Positions 18,126 through 27,646 of a DNA stretch of 64,000 nucleotides are shown here, piece after piece. Position 1 is the stretch's first letter; the number at the start of each line of letters is the position of its first letter. The notes below the pieces were generated by a model that had not been told where the DNA came from, made no database searches, and worked only from the letters and a program-made list of their open reading frames with translations. Source of the DNA: Pseudomonas berkeleyensis (GTDB taxonomy: Bacteria; Pseudomonadota; Gammaproteobacteria; Pseudomonadales; Pseudomonadaceae); assembly GCF_014109765.1 (NCBI RefSeq), contig NZ_CP059139.1, positions 4,158,001-4,222,000 of the forward strand, read 5' to 3'. Made by a program: the position numbers and the translations under genes.

Positions 18126-19559
18126 TTATTCCAAGCCGTAGCGCACCTGCAATTGCTCTGCATAAGCCAGCCATTGCTGAAGTAGCTGTACCTGGCTCAG
18201 ACTGCAATCGCCACGCATCGCCTCGAGTGCCACGCGAAATTGCTCCAGCGTATTGGGCGCGCCCCACTCCGGGTTGCTCAGACGTTGACGGCAGAAGTCC
18301 GTCCAGCGCTGCTGCTCGGGCGGCGAGAGCGTGTCCGGGAAGTTACGAGCACGGTAACGAAACAGCAGTTCCGGCAAACGTGCGTCATCGAATGGCCAGT
18401 CTCGCGAAGCCAGCTCCTGCGGTTGCGCATTACGCACCTGTTCGCACAGGCGGCGGTCACGATCACCGATGAAACCACCGTATAGCTGCTGTTCCGGGTC
18501 AGCGCTGCCGGCGAATGCTTCCTCCTGGTAAATCGTCCCCAGCTTGTCTTGCCATAGCGCCTGCGCCGCCTTGAGCGTCTCGACGTTGCACTCGCAGAGC
18601 GACCAGTCCAGGCCCAGGCGCTGCCGATCCGCATCACGCAGCACGGAAAGGGGAGCGACCACCGGGCAGCGATTAATATGCAGCAGTTTCAGCGGGACTG
18701 GCACTTCCCCCTCCGCCAGATCCTCGCGCCGGGTGTAAAGACGACTACGCAGCGTCTCGGCATCCAGATCCAGCAACACGCTCGGGTCGGCCTGCAGATC
18801 GCAGACGATCAATGCATTGCGGTTACGCGGATGCCAGGCCAGCGGCAAGACCGGCGCCAGATAATGGCGCGCAGCCGAGAAGCGACCGGAAACATGCAGC
18901 AGTGGCTGCAGCAGGCGAATCTGATCCATCACCCGCTGCTTGCTGCGTAACTGATATAGGAAGTCGTACAGACGCGGTTGACGCTCACGCAGCAGCCGAG
19001 CCAGGCCGATGGTTGCGCGCACGTCGGAAAGCGCATCGTGGGCCTGGCCATGATCGATGCCATTGGCTTGGGTCAGGCGCTCCAGCTTGAGCGTCACCCG
19101 CCCATCCTCTTGCGGCCACTCGATACCCTCAGGGCGAAGCGCGTATGCCATGCGCACCAGATCGATCAGATCCCAGCGGCTGTTACCCCCTTGCCATTCA
19201 CGGGCATAGGGATCGAAGAAATTGCGATAGAGGCTGTAACGGGTCACCTCATCATCGAAGCGCAGGCTGTTGTAGCCGGCACCGCAGGTCCCCGGTGCAG
19301 ACAGTGCGGCATGCACGCGGGTGACGAACTCACCCTCGCCCAGGCCTTTCTCACGCAGACGCTGCGGGTCGATACCGGTGACCAGGCACGCAGCCGGATG
19401 CGGCAGGATGTCGTCGCTGGGCTGGCAATAGATGTTCAGCGGCTCACCGATCTCGTTGAGCGACTCGTCGGTGCGAATACCAGCCACCTGCAGCGGACGG
19501 TCGCTACGCGGGTTGATGCCAGTGGTTTCATAGTCGTACCAGAAGATGCTGGAGGCCAT
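18126..19559 (-). CDS. sbcB: Exodeoxyribonuclease I
   Basis: 477 residues. Degrades single-stranded DNA 3' to 5' and works in recombination and mismatch repair. The DEDDh exonuclease motifs are visible: WYDYETTGINP (motif I, residues 6-16), the HDALSDVRATIGLA segment (about 180-193) holding the last His and Asp, and LRFDDEV between. SH3-like and helical ExoI domains follow. ATG 19559 has GGAAG upstream and gives the family N-terminus. It follows mvaT in the opposite sense, as in P. aeruginosa. Confidence 0.95.
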   Translation of the reverse strand: MASSIFWYDYETTGINPRSDRPLQVAGIRTDESLNEIGEPLNIYCQPSDDILPHPAACLVTGIDPQRLREKGLGEGEFVTRVHAALSAPGTCGAGYNSLRFDDEVTRYSLYRNFFDPYAREWQGGNSRWDLIDLVRMAYALRPEGIEWPQEDGRVTLKLERLTQANGIDHGQAHDALSDVRATIGLARLLRERQPRLYDFLYQLRSKQRVMDQIRLLQPLLHVSGRFSAARHYLAPVLPLAWHPRNRNALIVCDLQADPSVLLDLDAETLRSRLYTRREDLAEGEVPVPLKLLHINRCPVVAPLSVLRDADRQRLGLDWSLCECNVETLKAAQALWQDKLGTIYQEEAFAGSADPEQQLYGGFIGDRDRRLCEQVRNAQPQELASRDWPFDDARLPELLFRYRARNFPDTLSPPEQQRWTDFCRQRLSNPEWGAPNTLEQFRVALEAMRGDCSLSQVQLLQQWLAYAEQLQVRYGLE

Positions 19560-19740
19560 CTGCGCTTCCTTCAATGCAAAGTGCAGGGAGTCTAACATTC
19601 GTGTCCCGCGACACCGCCGTCGGCAAAGCTTGAACCAGCGCACAGAGGCTACACGCCTCGGCCTGCCACCTCTTGTAGGCCAACACCTCTGCTACTAGCA
19701 TTGCGGCCTTCCCACCACTCTCATGAACAAGGATGCCGCC

Positions 19741-20499
19741 ATGAGTGACAGCACTGCCCCCAATCCCTACGCCGCCCCCGTCAGCAACCTGCAACTGCCC
19801 GTCAGCGACCAGACGCCCAGCATCGAAGAAGCCCTGGCTCGTGGCTACGACTTCAACATCGGTGATCTGCTCAGCGAATCCTGGAGCAAGGTCAGTGGCA
19901 CCAAGGGCATCATCATCGGCGGTTTCCTGGTGTTCTACGTGGTGCTGCTGGCCGCGTCCTTCATCCTCGGAAGTGTCGTCGGTATCTTCAGCGCACTGAG
20001 CGACAACCTGTTCATCATGTTCGCCGGCGAGATCGTGATCTCGCTGCTGGCCTCGGCCCTGGCCTACCCTTTCATGGCCGGCATCAACATGGTGGGTATC
20101 CGCCGCGCGGCTGATCAGCCACTCAGCTTCAACGAGATCTTCAGCCACTTCGGCCGCACCATGCCGCTGATCATCACTGCAGTGGTGATGATGCTGCTGA
20201 TCTACCTTGGCATGATCCTGCTGCTGATCCCAGGCATCTATCTGGCCGTCGCCTACCTGCTGGCCATCCCGCTGGTGGTCGAGCGCGGTCTATCGCCATG
20301 GCAGGCGCTGGAAGCCTCGCGCAAGGCCATCACCCAGCACTGGTTCAAGGTCTTCGGCCTGTTCCTGCTGCTCGGCCTGATCGTCATGGTCAGTGCCATT
20401 CCGCTGGGCATCGGCCTGGTCTGGACCATCCCACTGATGGTCGTCGCCATGGGCGTTCTCTACCGCACGATCTTTGGCGTGCTGCCTGCCGGCCAATGA
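19741..20499 (+). CDS. Multi-pass membrane protein, BPSS1780 family-like
   Basis: 252 residues. An N-terminal soluble stretch of about 40 residues with NPYAAPVSNL, then about five or six membrane helices with glycine-rich LLIPGIYLAVAYLLAIPLVVERGLSPWQALEASRKA. This last motif is typical of the BPSS1780/YciC-like group of unknown role. ATG 19741 has AAGGA with correct spacing; ATG 19723 is in frame but less supported. A 9-pair hairpin at 20509 parts it from the RDD gene, so it may be only partly co-transcribed with the MoxR operon that follows. Confidence 0.8.
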   Translation: MSDSTAPNPYAAPVSNLQLPVSDQTPSIEEALARGYDFNIGDLLSESWSKVSGTKGIIIGGFLVFYVVLLAASFILGSVVGIFSALSDNLFIMFAGEIVISLLASALAYPFMAGINMVGIRRAADQPLSFNEIFSHFGRTMPLIITAVVMMLLIYLGMILLLIPGIYLAVAYLLAIPLVVERGLSPWQALEASRKAITQHWFKVFGLFLLLGLIVMVSAIPLGIGLVWTIPLMVVAMGVLYRTIFGVLPAGQ

Positions 20500-20508
20500 G
20501 CTGACCTG

Positions 20509-20533
20509 ACCGGGCCGAATCGATCGGCCCGGT
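20509..20533. terminator. Hairpin between membrane protein gene and RDD gene
   Basis: accgggccg / cggcccggt, a perfect 9-pair stem with a 7-base loop but no T-run. It may weaken read-through or protect the upstream mRNA. Confidence 0.45.
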
Positions 20534-20575
20534 TGCGTTATCGACCCGCTGCTCGCTAGCATCGGGCTTTCCCTG

Positions 20576-21313
20576 ATGCAGTCCGCCATGCCCTCACGCT
20601 CAAGCGCCAGCTTTCCGCTTAGCCAGCCGCCCCTGGACACCCGCTACCAGGTCGAGACGCCGGAAGGCATCGACCTGCATCTGCGTCCGGCTGGCCTAGT
20701 GCCGCGCGCCCTGGCTTTCGCCATCGACCTGGCGATCCGCGGCCTGATCCTGGCTGTCATGTTCATCGTCCTCGGTCTTCTCGGTCAGTTCGGCATGGGC
20801 CTGGGCACCATCCTGCTGTTTCTCGTGACCTGGTGGTACATGGTGCTGTTCGAAGTGCTCAACCAGGGCCGCTCGCCCGGTAAGCAGATGCTTGGCCTGC
20901 GTGTGGTGCACGATGACGGCACACCCATCGGCTGGGCCGCCTCGCTGACACGCAACCTGCTGCGTTTCGTCGACATCCTGCCGTTCGGTTACACCCTGGG
21001 CATCATCAGTTGCCTGAATCATCCGGCGTTCAAACGTCTCGGCGATATCGCCGCAGGCACCCTGGTGGTCTACCGCGATGCCGCCGTGGCGCGCCCGCAA
21101 TTGCCGGACGCCGAACCGCTGCCACCGCCCTTCCCGCTCAGCCTGGCCGAACAACGGGCCCTGCTCGGTTTCGCCGAACGTGGTGGTCAGTTGTCCGCCG
21201 CCCGCCGCGCCGAACTCGCGGCGCTGCTGGCCGAACCCTTGCAGGTACCCGCCGAGCAGACCGAAGCGCGCCTCAACGGCATCGCACGCGGGCTGTTGGG
21301 AACCACGCCATGA
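20576..21313 (+). CDS. RDD family membrane protein
   Basis: About 245 residues (ATG 20576, or 20588). RDD domain at about 30-165 with three membrane helices: FAIDLAIRGLILAVMF contains the Arg/Asp pair, and NQGRSPGKQMLGLRVV the second conserved block. C-terminal 75 residues are soluble, Pro- and Ala-rich. Function of RDD proteins is mostly unknown; transport or membrane anchoring has been proposed. It is the first gene of a run in which every junction overlaps, here ATGA at 21310 with the SpoIIM-like gene. Confidence 0.85.
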   Translation: MQSAMPSRSSASFPLSQPPLDTRYQVETPEGIDLHLRPAGLVPRALAFAIDLAIRGLILAVMFIVLGLLGQFGMGLGTILLFLVTWWYMVLFEVLNQGRSPGKQMLGLRVVHDDGTPIGWAASLTRNLLRFVDILPFGYTLGIISCLNHPAFKRLGDIAAGTLVVYRDAAVARPQLPDAEPLPPPFPLSLAEQRALLGFAERGGQLSAARRAELAALLAEPLQVPAEQTEARLNGIARGLLGTTP

Positions 21314-22290
21314 AGCAAAGCCTGTTCGAAAATCGCCACCAGGTCGACTGGGATAATTTCGCCGTTCAACTCGAAGCACTCGAGCGGGGCAAGGCCGAGC
21401 CCAAGTCCAACAGCCGCTTCGCCGCCAACTACCGGCAACTCTGTCAGCATCTGGCGCTGGCACAGGCGCGAGGCTACAGCAGCCACCTGATCGATCAGTT
21501 GCAACAGTTGGCCATGCGCGGCCACCAGCAGTTCTACCGTCACCGCAGCCACCTCGGCGCACAGCTGATCCGCTTCCTGTTCGGCGGTTTCCCTCGCCTG
21601 GTGCGCAGTGAATGGCGCGCGGTCTGTGCGGCCAGTCTGCTGTTCTTCGGCAGCCTGGGCCTGATGGGACTGCTCACCTACCTCTACCCGGAGCTGATCT
21701 ACAGCCTGGTCAGCCCCGATCAGGTCAGCGAGATGGAGCGCATGTATGACCCCGACGCGCGGCGTCTTGGTCGTTTCAGCGAACGTGGCTCGGGCGACGA
21801 CTGGGTGATGTTCGGTTTCTACATCATGAACAATATCGGCATCGCCTTTCAGACCTTCGCCAGCGGCCTGTTACTCGGCCTGGGCAGCCTGTTCTTCCTG
21901 CTGTTCAACGGCCTGATGATCGGCGCGGTGGCCGGTCACCTGACCCGCATCGGCTACGGCGAGCCGTTCTGGTCGTTCGTCATCGGCCATGGCGCATTCG
22001 AACTGACCGCCATCGCCCTGGCCGGCGCCGCCGGCTTCAAGCTCGGCTGGGCCTTGCTGGCGCCGGGTCGCCTACCGCGTGGCGAGGCCTTGCGCCTGGC
22101 TGCTGGCAAAGCAATCCAGCTGGTCGCTGGCGTGATCCTGTTCCTGTTGCTGGCGGCGTTCATCGAAGCCTTCTGGTCATCGACCACCTTCGCCAGCCCC
22201 GACATCAAGTACGCGGTGGGTGCAGGTCTTTGGGCGCTGGTGCTGATGTACCTGCTGCTGGCCGGCCGGAGGCAACATGCGCCTGACTGA
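21310..22290 (+). CDS. Stage II sporulation protein M family membrane protein
   Basis: 326 residues. About 90 soluble residues, then five or so membrane helices with the conserved NNIGIAFQTFASGLLLGLGSLFFLLFNGLMIGAV region of the SpoIIM/DUF95 family. In Firmicutes SpoIIM belongs to a membrane peptidoglycan-remodelling complex; in non-sporing bacteria the family regularly accompanies MoxR and DUF58 genes. The ATG at 21310 overlaps the RDD stop, and its own end overlaps the next gene by 14 bases. Confidence 0.87.
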   Translation: MKQSLFENRHQVDWDNFAVQLEALERGKAEPKSNSRFAANYRQLCQHLALAQARGYSSHLIDQLQQLAMRGHQQFYRHRSHLGAQLIRFLFGGFPRLVRSEWRAVCAASLLFFGSLGLMGLLTYLYPELIYSLVSPDQVSEMERMYDPDARRLGRFSERGSGDDWVMFGFYIMNNIGIAFQTFASGLLLGLGSLFFLLFNGLMIGAVAGHLTRIGYGEPFWSFVIGHGAFELTAIALAGAAGFKLGWALLAPGRLPRGEALRLAAGKAIQLVAGVILFLLLAAFIEAFWSSTTFASPDIKYAVGAGLWALVLMYLLLAGRRQHAPD

Positions 22291-23854
22291 AGCCAGCGTC
22301 GCCATCCGTCCTCGCACCGCCTGGGAAGCCATCGACCTCGGCGTGCTGCTCGCGCGTCGTCACGCCGGCTTGCTGATGGCGAGCTGGGCACTGGTTACCC
22401 TGCCGTTGTTCGCCCTGCTCTGCGCAGTGCTCTGGCAGTACCCGGGCTGGGCGATCTTCATCTTCTGGTGGCTCAAGCCTGCTTACGAGCGCTTGCCGTT
22501 GTACATCCTGTCGCAGGCACTGTTCGGCAACACACCATCGTTGAAGCAGTCCCTGCGGGCCCTGCCACGCCTGCTGTGGCCACAACTGCTGGCCAGCCTC
22601 ACCTGGCGCCGCCTGAGCCCGACGCGCAGCTTCGACCTGCCGGTACTGCAGCTCGAAGGTTTGTCTGGCCAGGCACGCAGCCAGCGCCTGATCGTCCTCG
22701 GCCAGCGCGACAGCGGCGCCGCCACCTGGCTGACGCTGGTCGGTGTGCACCTGGAAATCGCCCTGTGGATGGGTCTGGCCGCGCTGTTCTACCTGATGCT
22801 GCCGCAGCAGGTGGAAACCAACTGGAGCTGGGAAACCCTGATCGCCGCCAGCAGTGGTCAATGGCTCTGGCTGGAACACCTGTCCAACCTGCTGTACGTG
22901 TTGCTGCTGATTCTCTGGGAACCGGTCTACGTCGCCTGCGGTTTCACCCTCTATCTCAATCGACGTACCGCACTGGAAGCCTGGGACATCGAGCTGACCT
23001 TCCGCCGCCTGCGCCAGCGCCTGACCGGCAGCGCCTATGCCGTGTTGCTTGGCTGCGCCGTGCTGCTGAGCCAACTGCCGAGCGATGCCTGGGCCGAAAC
23101 GCCCGCGAGCGCCAGCGAACAAGCCGAACTGCAAGGCCCTGACGCACCACGCCTGCTCAAGCAACAGCTGACCAGCCAGGCAGCGCGCGCCGGCATCGAA
23201 TCCCTGCTCGACGAACCACCGTTCCAGCATCGTGAAACCGTCACGCGCTGGCGCCTGGGTGAGGAAAAACCGGCCCAGGAAGCCGACCCGCAAGACCTCG
23301 AAGCCCTGCTCGAGATGCTCAAGAACCTGCTCAAGCTTGGCGAGTGGTGGAAGAGTCTGGATGTCGTCGCACAGATTTTCGAAGTGCTGTTGTGGGGTGC
23401 TCTCGTCGCCCTGCTGGCCTTCATCCTCTGGCGTTACCGAGAATGGCTGCAGATCTTCGGCGAACATATTGGCCTGCCACTGCGGCGCAAGGTATCGACA
23501 CCCGATCAGTTGTTCGGCCTGGAACTGGCACCAGAAAGCCTGCCTGACGACGTCGCCAGCGAGGCCGAGCGACTCTGGGCCGAGCAACCTCGCGCAGCCC
23601 TCGGTCTGCTTTATCGCGCCCTGCTAAGCCGCCTGCTACATGAGCATCGGTTGCCGCTGAAACAATCACACACCGAGGGCGAAGTCCTGCACCTGGTCGC
23701 CGGATTACAACAGCAGGAACTGGCAGACTACAGCCAGCAGCTCACCGGCCATTGGCAGGCGCTGGCCTATGGTCATCGTCTGCCTGCCGAGGCGCTACGC
23801 CTGGGCTTGTGTCAGGGTTGGCGCAACCTGTTCGGCCAGGGGCGCACACCATGA
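22277..23854 (+). CDS. DUF4129 domain membrane protein
   Basis: 525 residues. Four or so N-terminal membrane helices, a long periplasmic or cytoplasmic middle part (about 260-365), another helix near 375-395 (VLLWGALVALLAFILWRY), and a C-terminal DUF4129 domain with ERLWAEQPRAALGLLYRALLSRL. GGAGG lies 5 bases before the ATG although the start is inside the previous gene. DUF4129 proteins are typical members of MoxR-DUF58 clusters; no biochemical role is known. ATGA overlap with the next gene at 23851. Confidence 0.85.
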   Translation: MRLTEASVAIRPRTAWEAIDLGVLLARRHAGLLMASWALVTLPLFALLCAVLWQYPGWAIFIFWWLKPAYERLPLYILSQALFGNTPSLKQSLRALPRLLWPQLLASLTWRRLSPTRSFDLPVLQLEGLSGQARSQRLIVLGQRDSGAATWLTLVGVHLEIALWMGLAALFYLMLPQQVETNWSWETLIAASSGQWLWLEHLSNLLYVLLLILWEPVYVACGFTLYLNRRTALEAWDIELTFRRLRQRLTGSAYAVLLGCAVLLSQLPSDAWAETPASASEQAELQGPDAPRLLKQQLTSQAARAGIESLLDEPPFQHRETVTRWRLGEEKPAQEADPQDLEALLEMLKNLLKLGEWWKSLDVVAQIFEVLLWGALVALLAFILWRYREWLQIFGEHIGLPLRRKVSTPDQLFGLELAPESLPDDVASEAERLWAEQPRAALGLLYRALLSRLLHEHRLPLKQSHTEGEVLHLVAGLQQQELADYSQQLTGHWQALAYGHRLPAEALRLGLCQGWRNLFGQGRTP

Positions 23855-25029
23855 GTCGGCGCGCCGGATTCATCCTGGGCATGGCCTTGCTATTGGTGCT
23901 GGGTCTGCTCGCCAGCTACCTGCTGGGCAAGCTCGAACCCTATGAAGAGGTGGTCGAACACGGCCCTTCACCGGAAGTGGACAGCAGCCCCTACCTGGCA
24001 GCCGAACACTTCCTGCGCCTGCAGAACATCACTGCGCGCCGCGCCGACAGCCTGGAAGTGCTCGACGGCCTGCCCAGCCAGGGCCAGACCCTGATGCTGC
24101 TGGCCGACCGCAGCAACATGACTCCACGTCAGGCCGAAAAACTACTGCAATGGACGGCCAATGGCGGTCATCTGCTGCTGATCGCCGAACGCCTGTGGGA
24201 TGAGGACGAGGGCAAGAGTGGCGATCTGCTGCTCGACCTGCTCGGCATCCAGCAACACATGAGCGACGAGCTGGACGAAGAAGAGAGCAGCGCGGACGAA
24301 GCGAGTGAAGAAGGCGAAGCCTATCCACAGTTGACCAAGCTCTACCTGGAAAACGAGCAGGAACCCGCCTATATCGCCTTCGACACCGACTACCACCTGT
24401 ACGACTCGCAGAACCGCGCCCACGCCTGGGCCAACAGTGCTCTGGCTACCCACTTGCTGCAGCTCTATCACGGCGACGGCTTGATCACCGTACTCAGTGA
24501 TCCGTGGATCTGGCAGAACCGCAACATCGACGAATACGACCATGCCTGGCTGCTCTGGTACCTCGGCCAGGACAGCGCGGTGACCCTGCTCTACCACGCT
24601 GACAGCGACAGCCTGGCAAGCCTGCTGCTGCGCCATTTCCCGCTGGCGCTGGCGGTGCTGGCTCTGCTGATCATCGCCGGCCTCTGGCACCTCGGCATGC
24701 GCCACGGCCCGCTGCAAGCGCCGGCCAGCCGTGCACGTCGGCAACTGGAAGAACATCTGCGTGGCAGCGCCGATTTCCTGCTCCGCCGCAGCGGCCAGCA
24801 CAGCCTGCTCAAGGGCCTGCAGCAGGACATCCAGCGCCGTGCGCGGCGCCGTCATCCCGGTTTTGAAAAACTCGCCGTGGCCGAGCAATGGCAGGTGCTG
24901 GGTCGCCTGACCCGTCTGCCGGCCAGGGAAATCAGCCAGGCCATGCGCCCGCTGCCACAGAAACGCCTTTCCGCCACCGATTTCACCCGCCAGGTCGCGC
25001 ACCTGCAGAACCTCAGGAATGCCCTATGA
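23851..25029 (+). CDS. DUF4350 domain membrane protein
   Basis: 392 residues. N-terminal membrane anchor (about 5-25), a DUF4350 domain (about 45-230) that looks like the GATase-like fold with the NGGHLLLIAERLW strand-turn, an acidic insert DEEESSADEASEEGE near 145-160, a second membrane helix at about 255-277, and a basic cytoplasmic tail. No catalytic residues can be named. ATG 23851 overlaps the DUF4129 stop, and the MoxR ATG at 25026 overlaps its own stop, so translation is coupled at both ends. Confidence 0.83.
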   Translation: MSRRAGFILGMALLLVLGLLASYLLGKLEPYEEVVEHGPSPEVDSSPYLAAEHFLRLQNITARRADSLEVLDGLPSQGQTLMLLADRSNMTPRQAEKLLQWTANGGHLLLIAERLWDEDEGKSGDLLLDLLGIQQHMSDELDEEESSADEASEEGEAYPQLTKLYLENEQEPAYIAFDTDYHLYDSQNRAHAWANSALATHLLQLYHGDGLITVLSDPWIWQNRNIDEYDHAWLLWYLGQDSAVTLLYHADSDSLASLLLRHFPLALAVLALLIIAGLWHLGMRHGPLQAPASRARRQLEEHLRGSADFLLRRSGQHSLLKGLQQDIQRRARRRHPGFEKLAVAEQWQVLGRLTRLPAREISQAMRPLPQKRLSATDFTRQVAHLQNLRNAL

Positions 25030-26066
25030 CGAGCGAACAGACACCCGACGCCGAAATCACGCCAGTCAACGAGGCCCCCGCCACGCCCGCCAGTAATCCG
25101 CAGGCCCAACAGCGCCAGCGGGCCAGCCAGTTGGCGCAGGCACTGCGCGCAGAGCTGCGCAAGGCGGTGATCGGCCAGAATACGGTGATCGACGATGTGC
25201 TCACCGCCCTGATCGCCGGCGGTCACGTGCTCGTCGAAGGCGTTCCCGGTCTCGGCAAGACCCTGCTGGTGCGTGCCCTGGCGCGTTGCTTCGGCGGCGA
25301 GTTCGCACGCATCCAGTTCACCCCGGATCTGATGCCCAGCGATGTCACCGGCCATGCCGTGTACGACATGCAGAGCGAGCAGTTCAAACTGCGCAAAGGG
25401 CCGGTGTTCACCAACCTGCTGCTGGCCGACGAAATCAACCGCGCCCCGGCCAAGACGCAGGCCGCGTTGCTGGAAGTGATGCAGGAACGCCAGGTCACCC
25501 TGGAAGGCCGCGCGCTGGCCGTACAGCTGCCATTCATGGTGCTGGCGACCATGAACCCGATCGAGCAGGAAGGCACCTATCCGCTGCCGGAAGCCGAGCT
25601 GGATCGCTTCATGCTCAAGCTGCGCATGGACTATCCGGAGCAGGACGAAGAGCTCAACATGGTGCGCCAGGTCACCCGCTCGGCCAAGGCCGACATGCTC
25701 GAGGTCAGCCCGCTGCGTACCCTGCTGCAGGCCAAGGATGTGCTGGCCCTGCAGAAGATCGCCAGCGACCTGCCACTGGACGATCAAGTGCTCGACTACG
25801 CCGTACGTCTGGCCCGCGCCACCCGCAGTTGGCCCGGCCTGGCCATGGGCGCCGGCCCGCGCGCCTCCATCGCTCTGGTACGTGGCGCACGGGCGCGGGC
25901 GCTGCTGCGCGGCGGTGATTTCGTCCTGCCCGATGACATCAAAAGCTGCGCCCTGGCCGTATTGCGTCACCGCGTGCGGCTGGCTCCGGAGCTGGACATC
26001 GAAGGTCTGTCGGTGGATCAGGTGCTGCAACAGTTGCTCGACCAGGTACCGGCCCCTCGTCTATGA
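25026..26066 (+). CDS. MoxR-type AAA+ ATPase
   Basis: 346 residues. Walker A GVPGLGKT at 72-79, Walker B LLADEIN, sensor 1 VLATMNPIEQEGTYPLPEAELDRF, C-terminal lid domain. MoxR ATPases act as chaperones that activate partner proteins with von Willebrand A-like domains, here most likely the DUF58 protein whose gene overlaps it (ATGA at 26063). A 35-residue flexible Pro/Ala/Gln-rich N-terminal tail precedes the AAA core. It is the motor of this membrane operon. Confidence 0.93.
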   Translation: MTSEQTPDAEITPVNEAPATPASNPQAQQRQRASQLAQALRAELRKAVIGQNTVIDDVLTALIAGGHVLVEGVPGLGKTLLVRALARCFGGEFARIQFTPDLMPSDVTGHAVYDMQSEQFKLRKGPVFTNLLLADEINRAPAKTQAALLEVMQERQVTLEGRALAVQLPFMVLATMNPIEQEGTYPLPEAELDRFMLKLRMDYPEQDEELNMVRQVTRSAKADMLEVSPLRTLLQAKDVLALQKIASDLPLDDQVLDYAVRLARATRSWPGLAMGAGPRASIALVRGARARALLRGGDFVLPDDIKSCALAVLRHRVRLAPELDIEGLSVDQVLQQLLDQVPAPRL

Positions 26067-27394
26067 AGCCCTCGCGCCTGCTCCTCGGGCTGCTCGGCGG
26101 CCTGTTCGCTGCCGCCGTGCTGCTCGGCGCCCTGCCCCTGCTCGGCATAAGCCTGGCAAGCAACGTGATGCCGATTGCCTGGGGCCTGCTGGTAGCCCTG
26201 GCGTTGCTCGCCACGCTCGACGCTCTGTGGCTGCGCCGCCTGCCCTCGCCACGCGTGGTGCGCACGCTGCCGGGCAACCTGCCGCTCGGGCGCTGGAGCG
26301 AGGTGCAACTGACGGCTCATCACGACTACCCCCAGGCCCTGGAGATCGAGGTCTTCGACCACATTCCCGAAGGCATGGCATTCGAGCACCTGCCGCAACG
26401 CATGAGCCTGCGCCCGGGCCAGCAGACGCGCATCCTCTATCGCCTCAAGCCACTGGTGCGCGGGCATTTCCACTTCAACCATTGCGAACTGGCACTACCC
26501 AGCCCGTTGCGTCTGTGGCAGGCCAAGCGCCTGCTGGAGCTGCCTGACGAGAGCCGCGTCTACCCCGATTTCGCTCGCCTGTACGGTGCCCAGCTCAAGG
26601 CTGTGGATGACTGGTTGAGCCAGCTCGGCGTACGCCAACGCCCACGCCGTGGCCTGGGCCTGGAGTTCCACCAGTTGCGCGAGTTTCGTGACGGCGACAC
26701 CCTGCGCCAGATCGACTGGAAGGCCACCGCGCGCAAGCGCACGCCGATTGCCCGCGAATACCAGGACGAGCGCGACCAGCAGATCGTCTTCCTGCTCGAT
26801 TGCGGCCGACGCATGCGCAGCCAGGACGATGAACTCTCGCACTTCGATCACGCCCTCAACGCCACGCTGCTGCTCACTTACGTGGCGCTGCGCCAAGGCG
26901 ATGCCGTGGGCCTTGCGACCTTCGCCGGCAATCAGTCGCGCTACCTGGCCCCGGTCAAAGGGCCGGCTCAGCTCAACGTGCTGCTCAATGCCGTCTACGA
27001 CCTGGAAACCAGCCAGCAACCGGCTGACTTCAGTGCGGCCGCCGACCTTCTGCTGGCCCGCCAGCGGCGCCGTGCCCTGGTCGTGCTGGTGACCAACCTG
27101 CGCGACGAAGATGATCAGGATCTTCTCGCCGCCGTGAAGCGCCTGTCGCGCCAGCATCGGGTGTTAATTGCCAGCCTGCGCGAAGAGGCACTCGATCGCC
27201 TGCGCCAGACACCCGTGGAGCAGTTCGATCAGGCCCTGGCCTACTGCGGCACGCTGGATTACCTCAACGCCCGCGCCGAGCTGCACGAGCGCCTCGCCGC
27301 CCACGACGTGCCAGTGCTCGACGCCCGGCCAGGTGAACTGGGCCCGGAGCTGGTCAGCAGTTACCTGGCCTGGAAGAAGGCCGGAGCACTTTAA
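26063..27394 (+). CDS. DUF58 domain protein
   Basis: 443 residues. Two N-terminal membrane helices (about 5-50), then a region ending in the DUF58 signature GLEFHQLREFRDGDTLRQIDWKATARKR (split here around residues 198-230), and a vWA-like C-terminal half starting QQIVFLLDCGRRM with a MIDAS-like Asp. DUF58 proteins are the standard partners of MoxR ATPases. Last gene of the overlapping run; the next gene, sodB, has its own leader. Confidence 0.9.
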   Translation: MKPSRLLLGLLGGLFAAAVLLGALPLLGISLASNVMPIAWGLLVALALLATLDALWLRRLPSPRVVRTLPGNLPLGRWSEVQLTAHHDYPQALEIEVFDHIPEGMAFEHLPQRMSLRPGQQTRILYRLKPLVRGHFHFNHCELALPSPLRLWQAKRLLELPDESRVYPDFARLYGAQLKAVDDWLSQLGVRQRPRRGLGLEFHQLREFRDGDTLRQIDWKATARKRTPIAREYQDERDQQIVFLLDCGRRMRSQDDELSHFDHALNATLLLTYVALRQGDAVGLATFAGNQSRYLAPVKGPAQLNVLLNAVYDLETSQQPADFSAAADLLLARQRRRALVVLVTNLRDEDDQDLLAAVKRLSRQHRVLIASLREEALDRLRQTPVEQFDQALAYCGTLDYLNARAELHERLAAHDVPVLDARPGELGPELVSSYLAWKKAGAL

Positions 27395-27504
27395 AAAGCA
27401 ACACCTCCCACGCGCCGCGGTCGAACCCCACATACGGAGACGTAGAGGCCCTGGCATCGGCTTTCCCACACAGTTGTTGCGTGGTTAAGCCGGGGGGCCG
27501 GTGC

Positions 27505-27646
27505 TATGATCCCCGTTCTGCGGCGCAAGGAGTGGAAACTCCCGCCGCCTGCAGGCTGTAGCGGAACACCGCACTGGCCTGCTGTTCCGGCCGCCCGTGA
27601 ACGGCCTCATGCGCATACCGCACACGACCTGAGTAGGAGATAGACC
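27505..27646 (+). promoter_or_regulatory. sodB leader region with possible -10 box
   Basis: TATGAT at 27505-27510 preceded by TG looks like an extended -10 box; a matching -35 is not clear. If used, it would give sodB a leader of about 130 bases with several GC hairpins. In Pseudomonas sodB is repressed by Fur-controlled PrrF small RNAs pairing near the start codon, so the leader may be a regulatory target; I could not check the pairing. Confidence 0.35.

Noticed and set aside
22205..23587. 460-codon antisense frame in the DUF4129 gene
   Set aside because: Opposes a gene fixed by overlapping starts on both sides; sequence is low-complexity Gln/Gly.
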